A DNA stretch of 32,929 bases from Chamaesiphon sp. GL140_3_metabinner_50 (lineage in GTDB: Bacteria; Cyanobacteriota; Cyanobacteriia; Cyanobacteriales; Chamaesiphonaceae). The translations under genes were made by a program, and so were the position numbers. The stretch's first letter is position 1, and every line of letters begins with the position of its first letter. The stretch is taken from contig NZ_JANYJC010000251.1 in NCBI RefSeq assembly GCF_025361915.1, forward strand, positions 1 to 32,929, in the 5' to 3' direction. The notes under the pieces are model-generated. The model ran no database searches and had not been told where the DNA came from. It saw only the letters and a program-made list of their open reading frames with translations. Positions 8,594-16,400 of this stretch are shown here, in pieces.

Positions 8594-9793
8594 GTGAAAA
8601 TTCCCGTCTTCCTCGGTACTACTATCGCCCTAGTCTGTGTCGTCGATGCCGCGATCGCCAGCACTCCCGCCGAAATCTCCACCATTGCCCAAGCCGTTAC
8701 CGTCGAGATTAATCTCACTCAGGCACAATCGATCGGTTCGGGGGTTATCGTCCACAAGCAAGGTGATGTCTATACTCTGCTCACCAATCGTCACGTTGTT
8801 TGCCCTGGGAAGCCTGCTTGCGCCACAGCGTTATCTACAGAAACCTTCCAATTAAAATTTGGTAACGGTAGCTCCCTCAAAGTCCCCGCTACCGCCGTCA
8901 AGATTTTGACTAAGGATCTCGATCTGGCGGCGATTCAGTTTAGGAGTAGTAGCAATCTCCAAATTGCCAAATTTGCCCCACCAGGTAGCCTCAAGGTAGG
9001 AGATCGCGTCTACACATCAGGCTATCCCCTCGAACCACGCGGTTATTCGTTTAATACTGGAAGAGCGATCTCGGTAGTAAACAAACGCCTGACTGGAGAC
9101 AGAGGCGGTTATACAGTAGTCTATGATGCCCAGACGCAACCAGGCATGAGTGGCGGCGGTGTATTCGACACCAATGGGCGCATCGTCGCCATCCACGGAC
9201 AAGGCGAGAGATTTCGGGAAAATACCGAGTTATCCGATGTCTCAGCGTCAGGGGAGATCTCCTCTGGCAATGAAGTAGGTAGCAAAATCGGCTATAACCG
9301 AGGAATTCCAGTGCGCTGGGTAGTTCGGGGCTTGGCAGATCGGGGGATAAGACTGGGAGATCGAGATCCTGTCACCCCCGCAACAGCAGCAATCGATAAC
9401 ACTGCTGACGAATATTTTATTGCTGGATTTAATAAGTTTGTAGAACCGGGCAGCAATATTCGAGCGGGCAAACAGCAAGCGATTGAGGCATTTACTCAAG
9501 CCATTCGCCTCAATCCGCGCTATGAGTATGCCTATTTCCTGCGGGCTATTACATACTATCAGCTCAAAGAATATCGGCTCAGTCTAGCTGACTATAACCG
9601 CGCCATCGCCCTCAATCCGAACTTGGCAAATTCCTATGGAGCTAGAGGAATTTTGAAATATACCAAATTGAACGATCGAGCTGGGGGAATTGCCGATATG
9701 CAGACAGCCGCTCGTTTAGCCAAGGCACAGGGCAATAATCAAGTTTTAAATCTTGCCCTGCGATTTCTGCAATCTTGGGGTGTAAAGGAGTGA
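8594..9793 (+). CDS. Exported trypsin-like protease with TPR repeats, copy 2 (intact)
   Basis: A 399-residue protein starting with GTG, nearly identical at its N-terminus to copy 1. It has a signal peptide (residues about 1-23), a trypsin-like domain with His in LTNRHVVC, Asp in KDLDLAAIQF and Ser in QPGMSGGGVFDTNG, and C-terminal tetratricopeptide repeats (PRYEYAYFLRAITYYQ, NLANSYGARGILKYTK) ending QSWGVKE. The TPRs probably recruit a partner or substrate. Location outside the cytoplasmic membrane is inferred from the signal peptide. It arose by tandem duplication with the frameshifted copy upstream. The substrate is unknown. Confidence 0.88.
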   Translation: MKIPVFLGTTIALVCVVDAAIASTPAEISTIAQAVTVEINLTQAQSIGSGVIVHKQGDVYTLLTNRHVVCPGKPACATALSTETFQLKFGNGSSLKVPATAVKILTKDLDLAAIQFRSSSNLQIAKFAPPGSLKVGDRVYTSGYPLEPRGYSFNTGRAISVVNKRLTGDRGGYTVVYDAQTQPGMSGGGVFDTNGRIVAIHGQGERFRENTELSDVSASGEISSGNEVGSKIGYNRGIPVRWVVRGLADRGIRLGDRDPVTPATAAIDNTADEYFIAGFNKFVEPGSNIRAGKQQAIEAFTQAIRLNPRYEYAYFLRAITYYQLKEYRLSLADYNRAIALNPNLANSYGARGILKYTKLNDRAGGIADMQTAARLAKAQGNNQVLNLALRFLQSWGVKE

Positions 9794-10240
9794 TGTGGGT
9801 TTTTAGTGGATGTTTCAAGGCGATCTCGCGATTAATTTTAGATATTAGATCTCCACTATCTGTAGATCTAATCGATCGATGATTATTGGTGGAGCGGGAC
9901 AGGTTTCAGCTTGAGGTTGATTCGATCGCTTGAATTTATCTCTAAATCTGCCCGTGCGGGTCGATCGTCACAACCGATCGCCAGATCCACATTAAAATAT
10001 TGGTACTAGCATATTTCACTCCTGTCAGGAGCGGCGGTTTCGATCGTGTCGATCGCTAACATCTTCAACAACTAACAGATCGATGCCTTGCAGCCCACAC
10101 ACCCAATCTCCCAAATTTTCTAGGGTTTCTTGGCATTATTTATGTCCTAACTAGTGCTTCGATCGCGATCCTTTTGCAGCATCTCTATTCGCGATCGATA
10201 ACCAAAAACCCGCCACTAACCCCTATCCCCCTAACTTGCC
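9794..10240. other. Gene-free spacer upstream of nadK
   Basis: I see no gene or RNA here. There are many CGATCG tetramer/hexamer sites and a small palindrome CTCCTG-T-CAGGAG near 10019-10031. The promoter of nadK must lie in the right part but cannot be pointed to with confidence. Confidence 0.5.
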
Positions 10241-11179
10241 GTGCAACTCAAAAACGTCATCATCGTCCATAAAGCCGGAGATCGTACTAGTAAAGCCCTC
10301 GCTGAAAAAGCTGCCAAACAACTCGAACAAATGGGTTGTGATGTGATGATGGGGCCGAGTGGAGCTAAAGATAATCCCTATCCCGTCTTTTTAGCCTCTA
10401 GCAGCAAGCAAATCGATCTGGCGATCGTTTTGGGGGGCGATGGTACCGCACTCACCGCAGCAAGGCATCTATCCGCCGATGGCATCCCAATTTTAGCCAT
10501 CAATGCGGGGGGGCATTTGGGCTTTCTGACCGAGCCGTTAGAACTTTTTAATATCGACGCATTAATCGAAGGTGAGAGCGTCTGGGATCGACTCATCCAC
10601 GATCGATATGCAGTCGAACGAAGGATGATGCTCCAGGCGCATATCTACGATGGAGACGATCGCACCGCGCCCCCTGAGAGCGAAAAATTCCTCGCACTCA
10701 ATGATATGTGTATTAAGCCCGCCGCTGCCGATCGAATGATTACTTCAATTCTAGAAATGGAAATCGATGGCGAAATTGTCGATCAATACCAAGGCGATGG
10801 TTTACTCGTTTCCACCCCCACCGGATCTACTTGTTATAACGTCTCTGCTAATGGCCCGATCGTCCATTCTGGCATGGCGACAATGACGATCGCCCCAATT
10901 TGCCCGTTGAGTCTTTCCAGTCGCCCGATCGTCATTCCAGCGGGTTCTACTGTCAGCATTTGGCCTTTAGGCGACTACGAACTCAATACCAAGCTGTGGA
11001 CGGATGGCGTACTGGGTACCTCGATTTGGCCGGGGCAAAGAGTCGATGTCCAAATGGCCGACTGTCAAGCCAAATTTATCATTCTGCGCGAGAATTACTC
11101 CTATTACCAAACTCTCCGCGAAAAGCTCCTGTGGGCAGGTTCTCGCATCCGCTACGACCACCATCATACTAGGAATTAG
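10241..11179 (+). CDS. nadK: NAD kinase
   Basis: A 312-residue cytoplasmic enzyme that phosphorylates NAD to NADP, the electron acceptor of photosynthesis. Visible motifs are the nucleotide-binding GGDGT (residues 65-69, followed by ALTAARHL), NAGGHLGFLTEP, and TPTGSTCYNVSANGPIVHS in the C-terminal domain. The start is GTG (MQLKNVIIVHKAG), chosen because the N-terminus then matches the usual cyanobacterial form; an in-frame ATG further in would remove the first strand. Cyanobacteria generally have two NAD kinases and I cannot tell which one this is from the sequence alone. The stop codon TAG lies in the first unit of a heptamer tandem repeat. Confidence 0.95.
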   Translation: MQLKNVIIVHKAGDRTSKALAEKAAKQLEQMGCDVMMGPSGAKDNPYPVFLASSSKQIDLAIVLGGDGTALTAARHLSADGIPILAINAGGHLGFLTEPLELFNIDALIEGESVWDRLIHDRYAVERRMMLQAHIYDGDDRTAPPESEKFLALNDMCIKPAAADRMITSILEMEIDGEIVDQYQGDGLLVSTPTGSTCYNVSANGPIVHSGMATMTIAPICPLSLSSRPIVIPAGSTVSIWPLGDYELNTKLWTDGVLGTSIWPGQRVDVQMADCQAKFIILRENYSYYQTLREKLLWAGSRIRYDHHHTRN

Positions 11180-11224
11180 GTGTTAGGTGTTAGGTGTTAG
11201 GTGTTAGGTGTTAGGTGTTAGGTG
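11176..11224. repeat. Heptanucleotide tandem repeat (TTAGGTG x7)
   Basis: Seven perfect copies of TTAGGTG run from 11176 to 11224. The first copy supplies the TAG stop of nadK. This is a short tandemly repeated repetitive (STRR) sequence of the kind common in cyanobacteria; related TAGGTGT/TAGGTAT runs occur at 11319-11337, 27908-27950 and 31073-31115. Confidence 0.9.
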
Positions 11225-11367
11225 TTACTCCCTTCCCACTCAAGAAATAGACATCTGTCATTCACTATCCACTATCCACTACCATACTAGATGTCTAATT
11301 TGTCACTGGGAAGAGAGTAGGTGTTAGGTATTAGGTAAGTTTTTAAGAGCGGATATTCGCCTCAATC

Positions 11368-12351
11368 CTAAAGCATGTCGATACCTACTTTCAGAGCGGG
11401 ATTATTCTCCCATCGATCTCCCACATGGGCATAAATCGCCGTAGTGCGCGGATCGGCATGACCGAGTAAATCTTGTACCTGCCTTAATGTTGCTCCATTC
11501 CGCAGAGCTAATGTCCCCGCCGTATGCCGTAAACTATGTGCCGAGAGCGTCCGCCCCTCCATATATTTAAGATTAGTCGCTTGAAGATACTTATCCACGA
11601 TCTGGCGAATGCCCCGCCGCGATAACCGTTCCCCGCGCCCATAATTACTCAGATTGATCGATAGCGGACTATCCACCATACAATCAAACCCCGCCCCCCG
11701 CAGTGCTGTCAAATACTCCTCTAATACCTGTGCTAACTGGGGAGTCAACGGCACCACTCGCGTGTGTCGCTTACTACTGACTTTCAACCCTACCCGCGTT
11801 CCTTGCCGAACCACATCGCCAATATTCAGCCGATGCATCTCGACACTCCGCGTCCCTTCGAGAGTCATCACGCCCAGCAATAACTTATCCCGCAGGGTTT
11901 TCAACGGCAGGGAAGCACTAATCGACTTGAGTAGGATGGTAGCTTCGTCCTGTTCGAGATAAGTAATCCTGGCTGCCGGATCGATCGATACTGTGGGTGG
12001 TTTAACGCCCCAAGCCGGATTACCCCCCATCAATCCATATTCTACCGCCGCATCATACAACCGACTCACTGCTGTCAATTTCACCGCGATCGTTTTGGGC
12101 TTATACCCTCGCTGTGTCAAATGCCACCGATAGATCTTAATCGTCTCCCGCGTCGCCTCACGCGGATCGATCTGACTTTCTCGACACCACTCTAAATACT
12201 GTTTGACTTGCGTCCAGTAAGTGACGATCGTATCGCCACTGGCACCACCGTTGGCAACATCAAATTGCAAAAAGTTGGTGAAAACGCCAATCAATGCGTC
12301 GCAGTCAATTTCGACAACTGCTGCTGTCTGCTGCTCGGTTGGATCGACCAT
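11368..12351 (-). CDS. Tyrosine recombinase / integrase, copy A
   Basis: A site-specific recombinase of about 327 residues. An N-terminal SAM-like core-binding domain (TYWTQVKQYLEWCRES, TAVSRLYDAAVEYGLM) precedes the catalytic domain with Arg in LEGTRSVEMH, Lys in VSSKRHTRVVPL, HSLRHTAGT, and the His and Tyr of LGHADPRTTAIYAHV. All residues needed for strand exchange are present. I prefer the ATG at 12351 (MVDPTEQQ) over one 33 codons upstream, because the extra residues look non-native. It points away from the accessory genes at 13-21 kb and may bound that island. Whether it is a XerC/D-like chromosomal enzyme or an island integrase is undetermined. Confidence 0.88.
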   Translation of the reverse strand: MVDPTEQQTAAVVEIDCDALIGVFTNFLQFDVANGGASGDTIVTYWTQVKQYLEWCRESQIDPREATRETIKIYRWHLTQRGYKPKTIAVKLTAVSRLYDAAVEYGLMGGNPAWGVKPPTVSIDPAARITYLEQDEATILLKSISASLPLKTLRDKLLLGVMTLEGTRSVEMHRLNIGDVVRQGTRVGLKVSSKRHTRVVPLTPQLAQVLEEYLTALRGAGFDCMVDSPLSINLSNYGRGERLSRRGIRQIVDKYLQATNLKYMEGRTLSAHSLRHTAGTLALRNGATLRQVQDLLGHADPRTTAIYAHVGDRWENNPALKVGIDML

Positions 12352-12451
12352 TTGTCCAAAAAGTATGTGTCTCTTCCATTGTATGAAATATCGAAAGGTT
12401 AATGTCACGTACTGCAACAAATAGGGCAAGTTCGTACGTTCCCCCGCCACT

Positions 12452-13419
12452 TGTCAATCCTCGATCTCTGCTCTAATCCCCTAACGATCTTCGTCGGCGA
12501 TCCCTTTTCAATCTCGATTTAATACTTTTGTACAATAAATATATTCATCCAATATAAACATAGATATTTTAAACATATATTTGTATTTTAAATAGCTGGT
12601 TTTATATTTATAAAGCGTTATTTATACATAAAGCAGTATTTGATGTGTTAAAGATTCGATCGAACAAGTAAGCTTGGCGATTACCTTAGGTAGGCGATGC
12701 CAACGAGAACGGAATAATCACCCAATCGATGGATTTGAGGGCTTACTTATGTATTTGCCTGTAATCTGTGTCGATGCACAAGGGTTGCGTGGGAACGAGG
12801 ATGTACAGCATAGAGATGATGAAATTAGGATCCTTAGTGAGGGGGAAATGAGATACCGATAAGTGTATTTATCGGTACCTAGATTTTTCCCTCACGACCC
12901 TGACTCGACCCTGACTCGACCCTCAAAGATTGAGAGCGAGCGAAACGAATCGGAAACTTGGGATTGAGCTTTAAGCGTTGTAAATGTTGTGGGCATTGAT
13001 GTTGATACAAGAAGAGTGTGATAATGCGTCTTTTCGCATCCTTATTATCAAACCACGAGCCGACCCCAGATGGCTCGAACGTTCTCGTTCCATCCCCTCT
13101 GATTTTCATCAGATTAACATCCACCTATTACCTTTGATTAGGCTTCGCCGAGGCGATGCGAGATCCAAAATACCTTTAATTATTCGCCCTCACAGTCATC
13201 TAAATCCAGACGTTCAATCTGAGCTGAAGCATCGATCGACCCCAGGAAATGGAAAGGTAACATGCTACTTTCCTTTGTAGCACTAGACTTCGATCGCTAA
13301 AATCACTCGCCGATTCAGACCCAGATCGCTCTCAATATTCTCATTATATTTGTAATATAGTTTATGCATTAGAAAATTATAAATATATTGAAAGAATATC
13401 TATGGTTTTAAATAAACAA
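12452..13419. other. AT-rich and repeat-bearing gene-free region
   Basis: Nearly 1 kb without a convincing gene. Both flanks (12520-12650 and 13330-13440) are strongly AT-rich. The centre has a dispersed repeat resembling TACC-TAGGTAGGC followed by GCCAACG (12681-12705), a hairpin at 12854-12877, and a short tandem repeat of CCCTGACTCGA at 12896-12917. An 81-codon frame on the minus strand (12879-13124) has no recognisable motif and I leave it uncalled. The region may be decayed coding sequence. Confidence 0.5.
12854..12877 (+). terminator. Terminator-like hairpin
   Basis: TACCGATAA and TTATCGGTA form a perfect 9-bp stem around GTGTAT, followed within about 7 bases by a run of T. No confident gene lies upstream on this strand, so it may be a relic. 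Confidence 0.4.
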
Positions 13420-14232
13420 CTAATTTATATAAAAAATAAACGTAAACACAAAAAATATACGTTGTGGCATTTTATAAAATAGATTGAGAATGAATTCACA
13501 GGTAATCCGATCGGATTTAGGTTCGAGCCATTGCAATTCAACCTCATCCAGAATTTGGGACATCTCTGGGGTGACTCGATTATCCACTTCAGGCTCGACA
13601 GGATGTGAGTCTTGGGCATCTTCATTCATCAATTCGTCCAAATATTCCTCGACAGTCATTCCTTTGAGCCGAGCTTGGATTTTGGCACGGGCGAGCAGCC
13701 GTTTTGGGAGTCTGAGCGATTGCTTTTCTTCGTAGTCTGGATCGAGTGCTTTTTCGATCGCATTGGCGGTGATTTTTTCTGGTATGGTATTGGCGACTAA
13801 TGTGCCCCAGATTTGTTCTAACATTGGATGGTCTTGGTAATAGCCTGTTTCGAGCTTTTTGGCTTTAGTTAATACCGCCGCTTGGGAGTAGTTTCTTGGC
13901 AAGATCTCAAATCCAGAATCAGCTAGATACATGGCTGTATCGGCGGCTTCGATATAGCTGTTGGCTTGCCAGACGGTGAGCTTGAGCTTTTGTCGGCAAA
14001 ACTGGGCGAAGGTTTTCAATTTGTCTTGGCAGTATTTATACGCACATTGGTTACGGATTTTTTCGAGGGTTAATCCGAATTTGATATAGGCATATTGAGC
14101 CGATGCCACTAATCGATTGCCCTCATTCCAGCCATCGACATCTTTGAAGTTGAGATCGAATAAGTCTGCTTTCCATTCTTCGATGAAATCTAGTAAATGG
14201 TTCTCTATCGATCGTTCGGCGATTGTTTCCAT
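13420..14232 (-). CDS. Unrecognised protein with probable DNA-binding segments
   Basis: A 270-residue protein I do not recognise by name. The N-terminal part has FAQFCRQKLKLTVWQANSYI followed by AADTAMYLADSGFEILPRNY and a Gln/Ala block. This resembles the helix-turn-helix region of plasmid and phage proteins that begin with a 'FxxFCRxxLxLxxxxAxxxI' pattern. Residues near 175-205 (LRLPKRLLARAKIQARLKGM then TVEEYLDELM) look like a ribbon-helix-helix segment. The last 15 residues are hydrophobic and lie in AT-rich DNA, so the true stop may once have been earlier. It is divergent from the tandem HTH genes, with 223 bases between. A plasmid-like replication or partition accessory role is a guess. 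Confidence 0.6.
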   Translation of the reverse strand: METIAERSIENHLLDFIEEWKADLFDLNFKDVDGWNEGNRLVASAQYAYIKFGLTLEKIRNQCAYKYCQDKLKTFAQFCRQKLKLTVWQANSYIEAADTAMYLADSGFEILPRNYSQAAVLTKAKKLETGYYQDHPMLEQIWGTLVANTIPEKITANAIEKALDPDYEEKQSLRLPKRLLARAKIQARLKGMTVEEYLDELMNEDAQDSHPVEPEVDNRVTPEMSQILDEVELQWLEPKSDRITCEFILNLFYKMPQRIFFVFTFIFYIN

Positions 14233-14328
14233 GTCAAAGTTAGCCCCAACTGGGGCGGCGATCTGGTTTATTGCTCAAATTAGTCCTTAATTCTTCGTCG
14301 CTAGTGCGATCGCGGTCGCTTTTCGACT

Positions 14329-14383
14329 CACAATTAAGTTAGGAGTTTAATTGGAGGTTGGCGACTTCTCTACTATAGCACAA
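14329..14383 (+). promoter_or_regulatory. Conserved control region upstream of HTH gene 1
   Basis: This 55-base segment aligns without gaps to 14773-14827, with about 10 differences. It contains an inverted repeat CAATTAA/TTAATTG (14331-14337 and 14347-14353) and the conserved CTACTATAGCA, a -10-like motif. Preservation of this block beside two paralogous regulators points to a promoter with an operator, perhaps for autoregulation (inference). Confidence 0.5.
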
Positions 14384-14455
14384 TCACTCGAATTCGCGGG
14401 ATAGATAGCGATAATTTGCGCTAAAAACTATGATTGAAGAAGCCACAATAGGCTA

Positions 14456-14701
14456 ATGAGTAATGGAGGTAAGCGATTGAAGGAATTAATTAGGCAACGT
14501 GGGTTCAGGCTTGGTGCTGTAACTGAGGCGATCGATGTAGCTCCCTCGACTATGGATAGATGGACAGATAATGCCCCGATCGGTAAGTTGGTAAAGCTAT
14601 CAAAGTTCACGGGCATTCCTCTAATGGATGTCATTAACTGTCTTGTGGTTGAAGATGATTCGGGGGCAAGTTCTCTCATCAAAGAGCAGCAACACGAATA
14701 G
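14456..14701 (+). CDS. Small HTH regulator, tandem copy 1
   Basis: An 81-residue protein. Residues 5-60 form a compact Cro/CI-like helix-turn-helix: GKRLKELIRQRGFRLGAV, then the turn and recognition segment AIDVAPSTMDRWTDN, then IGKLVKLSKFTGIPLMDV. The first 65 residues are close to those of the two genes that follow, while the tails (here VVEDDSGASSLIKEQQHE) differ. It probably binds DNA as a small repressor; the target is unknown. The ATG is preceded by AGGCTA, the same context found before copy 3. A conserved control region lies about 75 bases upstream. Confidence 0.7.
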   Translation: MSNGGKRLKELIRQRGFRLGAVTEAIDVAPSTMDRWTDNAPIGKLVKLSKFTGIPLMDVINCLVVEDDSGASSLIKEQQHE

Positions 14702-14772
14702 CTTCAGCATCGGCGGCTAAAAAATTAGTCTCTAGTTGGTGTGACTATGCACTCACAGCTACCACTGAGCCT

Positions 14773-14827
14773 CACAATTAAGATTAGATGTTTAACTGGA
14801 GAGTGGCGATTTCACTACTATAGCATA
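14773..14827 (+). promoter_or_regulatory. Conserved control region upstream of HTH gene 2
   Basis: This is a duplicate of the block at 14329-14383, with CAATTAA and a one-base-changed partner TTAACTG, and the same CTACTATAGCA -10-like motif. It lies about 75 bases before the HTH gene 2 ATG, matching the spacing in front of gene 1. Confidence 0.5.
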
Positions 14828-14901
14828 ACTAGATTAATTAATCTGTTTTTACTGAGTTATTTATCTGTTTAACATGCGATTGGAGTAGCCACAAGAAGCT
14901 A

Positions 14902-15123
14902 ATGAGCAATGGAGGCAATCGATTGAAGGAATTAATAAAAAAAAGGGGGTTTATTCTCAAAGCGGTAGCTTCTGCGATCGATGTCGATCCTCAAACGATA
15001 ACTAGATGGACTAACAATGCGCCGATCGGCAAGTTAATCGAATTATCAGACTTTACGGGCATTCCCTTAATGGAGGTGGTTGAATCTTTTAGAGCAGCCG
15101 ATCGTGGGAGCAAGTCGGAATAG
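14902..15123 (+). CDS. Small HTH regulator, tandem copy 2
   Basis: A 73-residue paralog of the preceding gene: GNRLKELIKKRGFILKAV, AIDVDPQTITRWTNNAPIGK, then LIELSDFTGIPLMEVVESF. It is the most diverged of the three in the recognition helix region (DPQTITRW against APSTMDRW and NPNTMTRW), so it may read a different site. It ends 4 bases before the ATG of copy 3, which implies one transcript and translational coupling. The function is inferred from the fold only. Confidence 0.7.
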   Translation: MSNGGNRLKELIKKRGFILKAVASAIDVDPQTITRWTNNAPIGKLIELSDFTGIPLMEVVESFRAADRGSKSE

Positions 15124-15127
15124 GCTA

Positions 15128-15418
15128 ATGAGCAACGGGGGTAAACGATTGAATGAATTAATTAGGCAGCGTGGGTTTAGACTTGGTGCTGTAGCTGAAG
15201 CGATCGGCGTTAATCCGAACACGATGACTAGATGGACAGATAACGCTCCGATCGGTAAGCTGATTAAATTATCGAGATTTACGGGGATTCCCATCCTGGA
15301 GGTGATTAGTTGTTTCGACACAGAAGACGAATCAGCTTTAACACCCCCCGAAATCCAGAGTAGGGTACCATCTGGATCGATCGATCCCAGCCATCACTCG
15401 CGATCGATCGATAGTTAG
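15128..15418 (+). CDS. Small HTH regulator, tandem copy 3
   Basis: A 96-residue protein starting at the ATG that aligns with the starts of copies 1 and 2 (MSNGGKRLNELIRQ). An in-frame ATG 16 codons upstream lies inside copy 2 and is unlikely. The HTH core reads RGFRLGAVAEAIGVNPNTMT then RWTDN, IGKLIKLSRFTGIPILEV. It is closer to copy 1 than to copy 2. Its tail is longer and rich in Ser/Pro/His, and the end is encoded in CGATCGATCGAT-rich DNA, suggesting recent read-through into non-coding sequence. It has no control region of its own and depends on that of copy 2. Confidence 0.7.
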   Translation: MSNGGKRLNELIRQRGFRLGAVAEAIGVNPNTMTRWTDNAPIGKLIKLSRFTGIPILEVISCFDTEDESALTPPEIQSRVPSGSIDPSHHSRSIDS

Positions 15419-15462
15419 CTGGTATTATTATGCGAGGTACTTTATAGGAAAATTCATATAAA

Positions 15463-15834
15463 ATGGAACAAGGCGAGGATAATCCTGAAATCCTTTTACG
15501 CCCGTTGGTATGGATGGGTGACTCTCTTGGCAACATTAGATCGTTTCCGCCAGAAGTACGAACGGCGGTAGGATATGCTCTACAATTGGTGCAGGCTGGG
15601 GAAACGCCAATGAATGCCAAGCCATTTAAAGGGGTGGCTAGTGGTGTATATGAGATCGTTAAACGGTATGATACCGATACTTATCGCGCTGTTTATGCCG
15701 TGAAGATTGGCGAAAAAATTTACATATTACACGCATTTCAAAAAAAATCGAAGCAAAGCATAAAAACCCCGCAGTCAGATATTGACTTAATCAAACAACG
15801 TTATAAAGATGCCATAGAGAGGGCACAGCAATGA
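15463..15834 (+). CDS. HigB/Gp49-like toxin of a type II toxin-antitoxin pair
   Basis: A 123-residue protein with the RelE/HigB (phage Gp49-like) pattern: LVWMGDSLGNIRSFPPEVRT, AVGYALQLVQ, AKPFKGVASGVYEIVKRYDT, TYRAVYAVKIGEKIYILHAF, followed by KKSKQ and a C-terminal helix. Members of this family are ribosome-associated mRNA endonucleases that inhibit translation. The gene overlaps the next by the ATGA quadruplet, so toxin and antitoxin are translationally coupled, with the toxin first as in higBA systems. The assignment rests on the fold pattern and the gene pair; activity is not shown by the sequence. Confidence 0.85.
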   Translation: MEQGEDNPEILLRPLVWMGDSLGNIRSFPPEVRTAVGYALQLVQAGETPMNAKPFKGVASGVYEIVKRYDTDTYRAVYAVKIGEKIYILHAFQKKSKQSIKTPQSDIDLIKQRYKDAIERAQQ

Positions 15835-16157
15835 ATACAGAGCCTAAATTCATCGATGGCAGTGGTAATATATTTGTCGATCTAGAATTAGATGATGCCG
15901 ACGAACTATTTACTAGAGGTAAAATTGGTATCCAAGTTATCCGTCTATTGAATAGACGTAATTTAAAACAGCGAGAGATTGGAGAACTTTTAGGCATATC
16001 TCAGCCAGAAGTATCTCATTTAATGAATGGTGAATTCCAACGTTTTAGTGATGGTAAATTAATTAATTTTCTCAAGCGACTAGATGCCAAGGTTACACTG
16101 CACATCCAAGATCGACATCTCACAAATGAATCGAGTGAGACGCTAGTATTGTTATAG
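15831..16157 (+). CDS. XRE-family antitoxin (HigA-like)
   Basis: A 108-residue protein with a central helix-turn-helix: IQVIRLLNRRNLKQREIGEL, LGISQPEVSHLMNGEFQRFS, then LINFLKRLDAKVTLHI. This is the XRE-type antitoxin usually encoded after Gp49-like toxins. It would bind and neutralise the toxin and repress the shared promoter upstream of 15463. It overlaps the toxin stop by 4 bases. The N-terminal 30 residues are acidic and may be the toxin-binding part, although in some HigA proteins this is C-terminal. Confidence 0.85.
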   Translation: MNTEPKFIDGSGNIFVDLELDDADELFTRGKIGIQVIRLLNRRNLKQREIGELLGISQPEVSHLMNGEFQRFSDGKLINFLKRLDAKVTLHIQDRHLTNESSETLVLL

Positions 16158-16194
16158 TTGTAGCATATCTTTAGACAAGAAGGGGAAAGATGTC

Positions 16195-16374
16195 ATGAAA
16201 AAACAACCTATGCTGCCAGACCCATTGGTAGATCGCCGACTGCTCGATAATTTACGGCAAGCTCGATTAAGTTTTGAAGAAGTCGATCTGCAAATGGAAG
16301 AAGTAATAGCTAAATTTGATGAACTAATTCGGCAGCAAAAATTACAACGCATTAAGCAAAAGCAAAAAAATTAG
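16195..16374 (+). CDS. Small charged helical protein, 59 residues
   Basis: A short frame with an ATG preceded by AGGGGAAAGA, a plausible ribosome binding site. The product (MKKQPMLPDPLVDRR, then LDNLRQARLSF, VDLQMEEVIAKFDELIRQQK and a Lys/Gln-rich tail) is predicted to be one amphipathic, highly charged helix. It starts 37 bases after the antitoxin stop on the same strand, so it may be part of that operon. I recognise no family. It could be a third TA component or an unrelated small protein. Confidence 0.5.
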   Translation: MKKQPMLPDPLVDRRLLDNLRQARLSFEEVDLQMEEVIAKFDELIRQQKLQRIKQKQKN

Positions 16375-16400
16375 TCGTAACAAGAAATCAGCGATACATA

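Noticed and set aside
13050-13120. tRNA-like sequence with CTCGAAC and complementary GTTC segments
   Set aside because: A cloverleaf with proper acceptor, anticodon and T-arms cannot be drawn, so no tRNA is called.
12879-13124. 81-codon minus-strand frame with a Cys/His-poor basic product
   Set aside because: No recognisable motif, the end is encoded in a tandem repeat, and the surrounding DNA looks decayed. It could be real, but the sequence does not support it.
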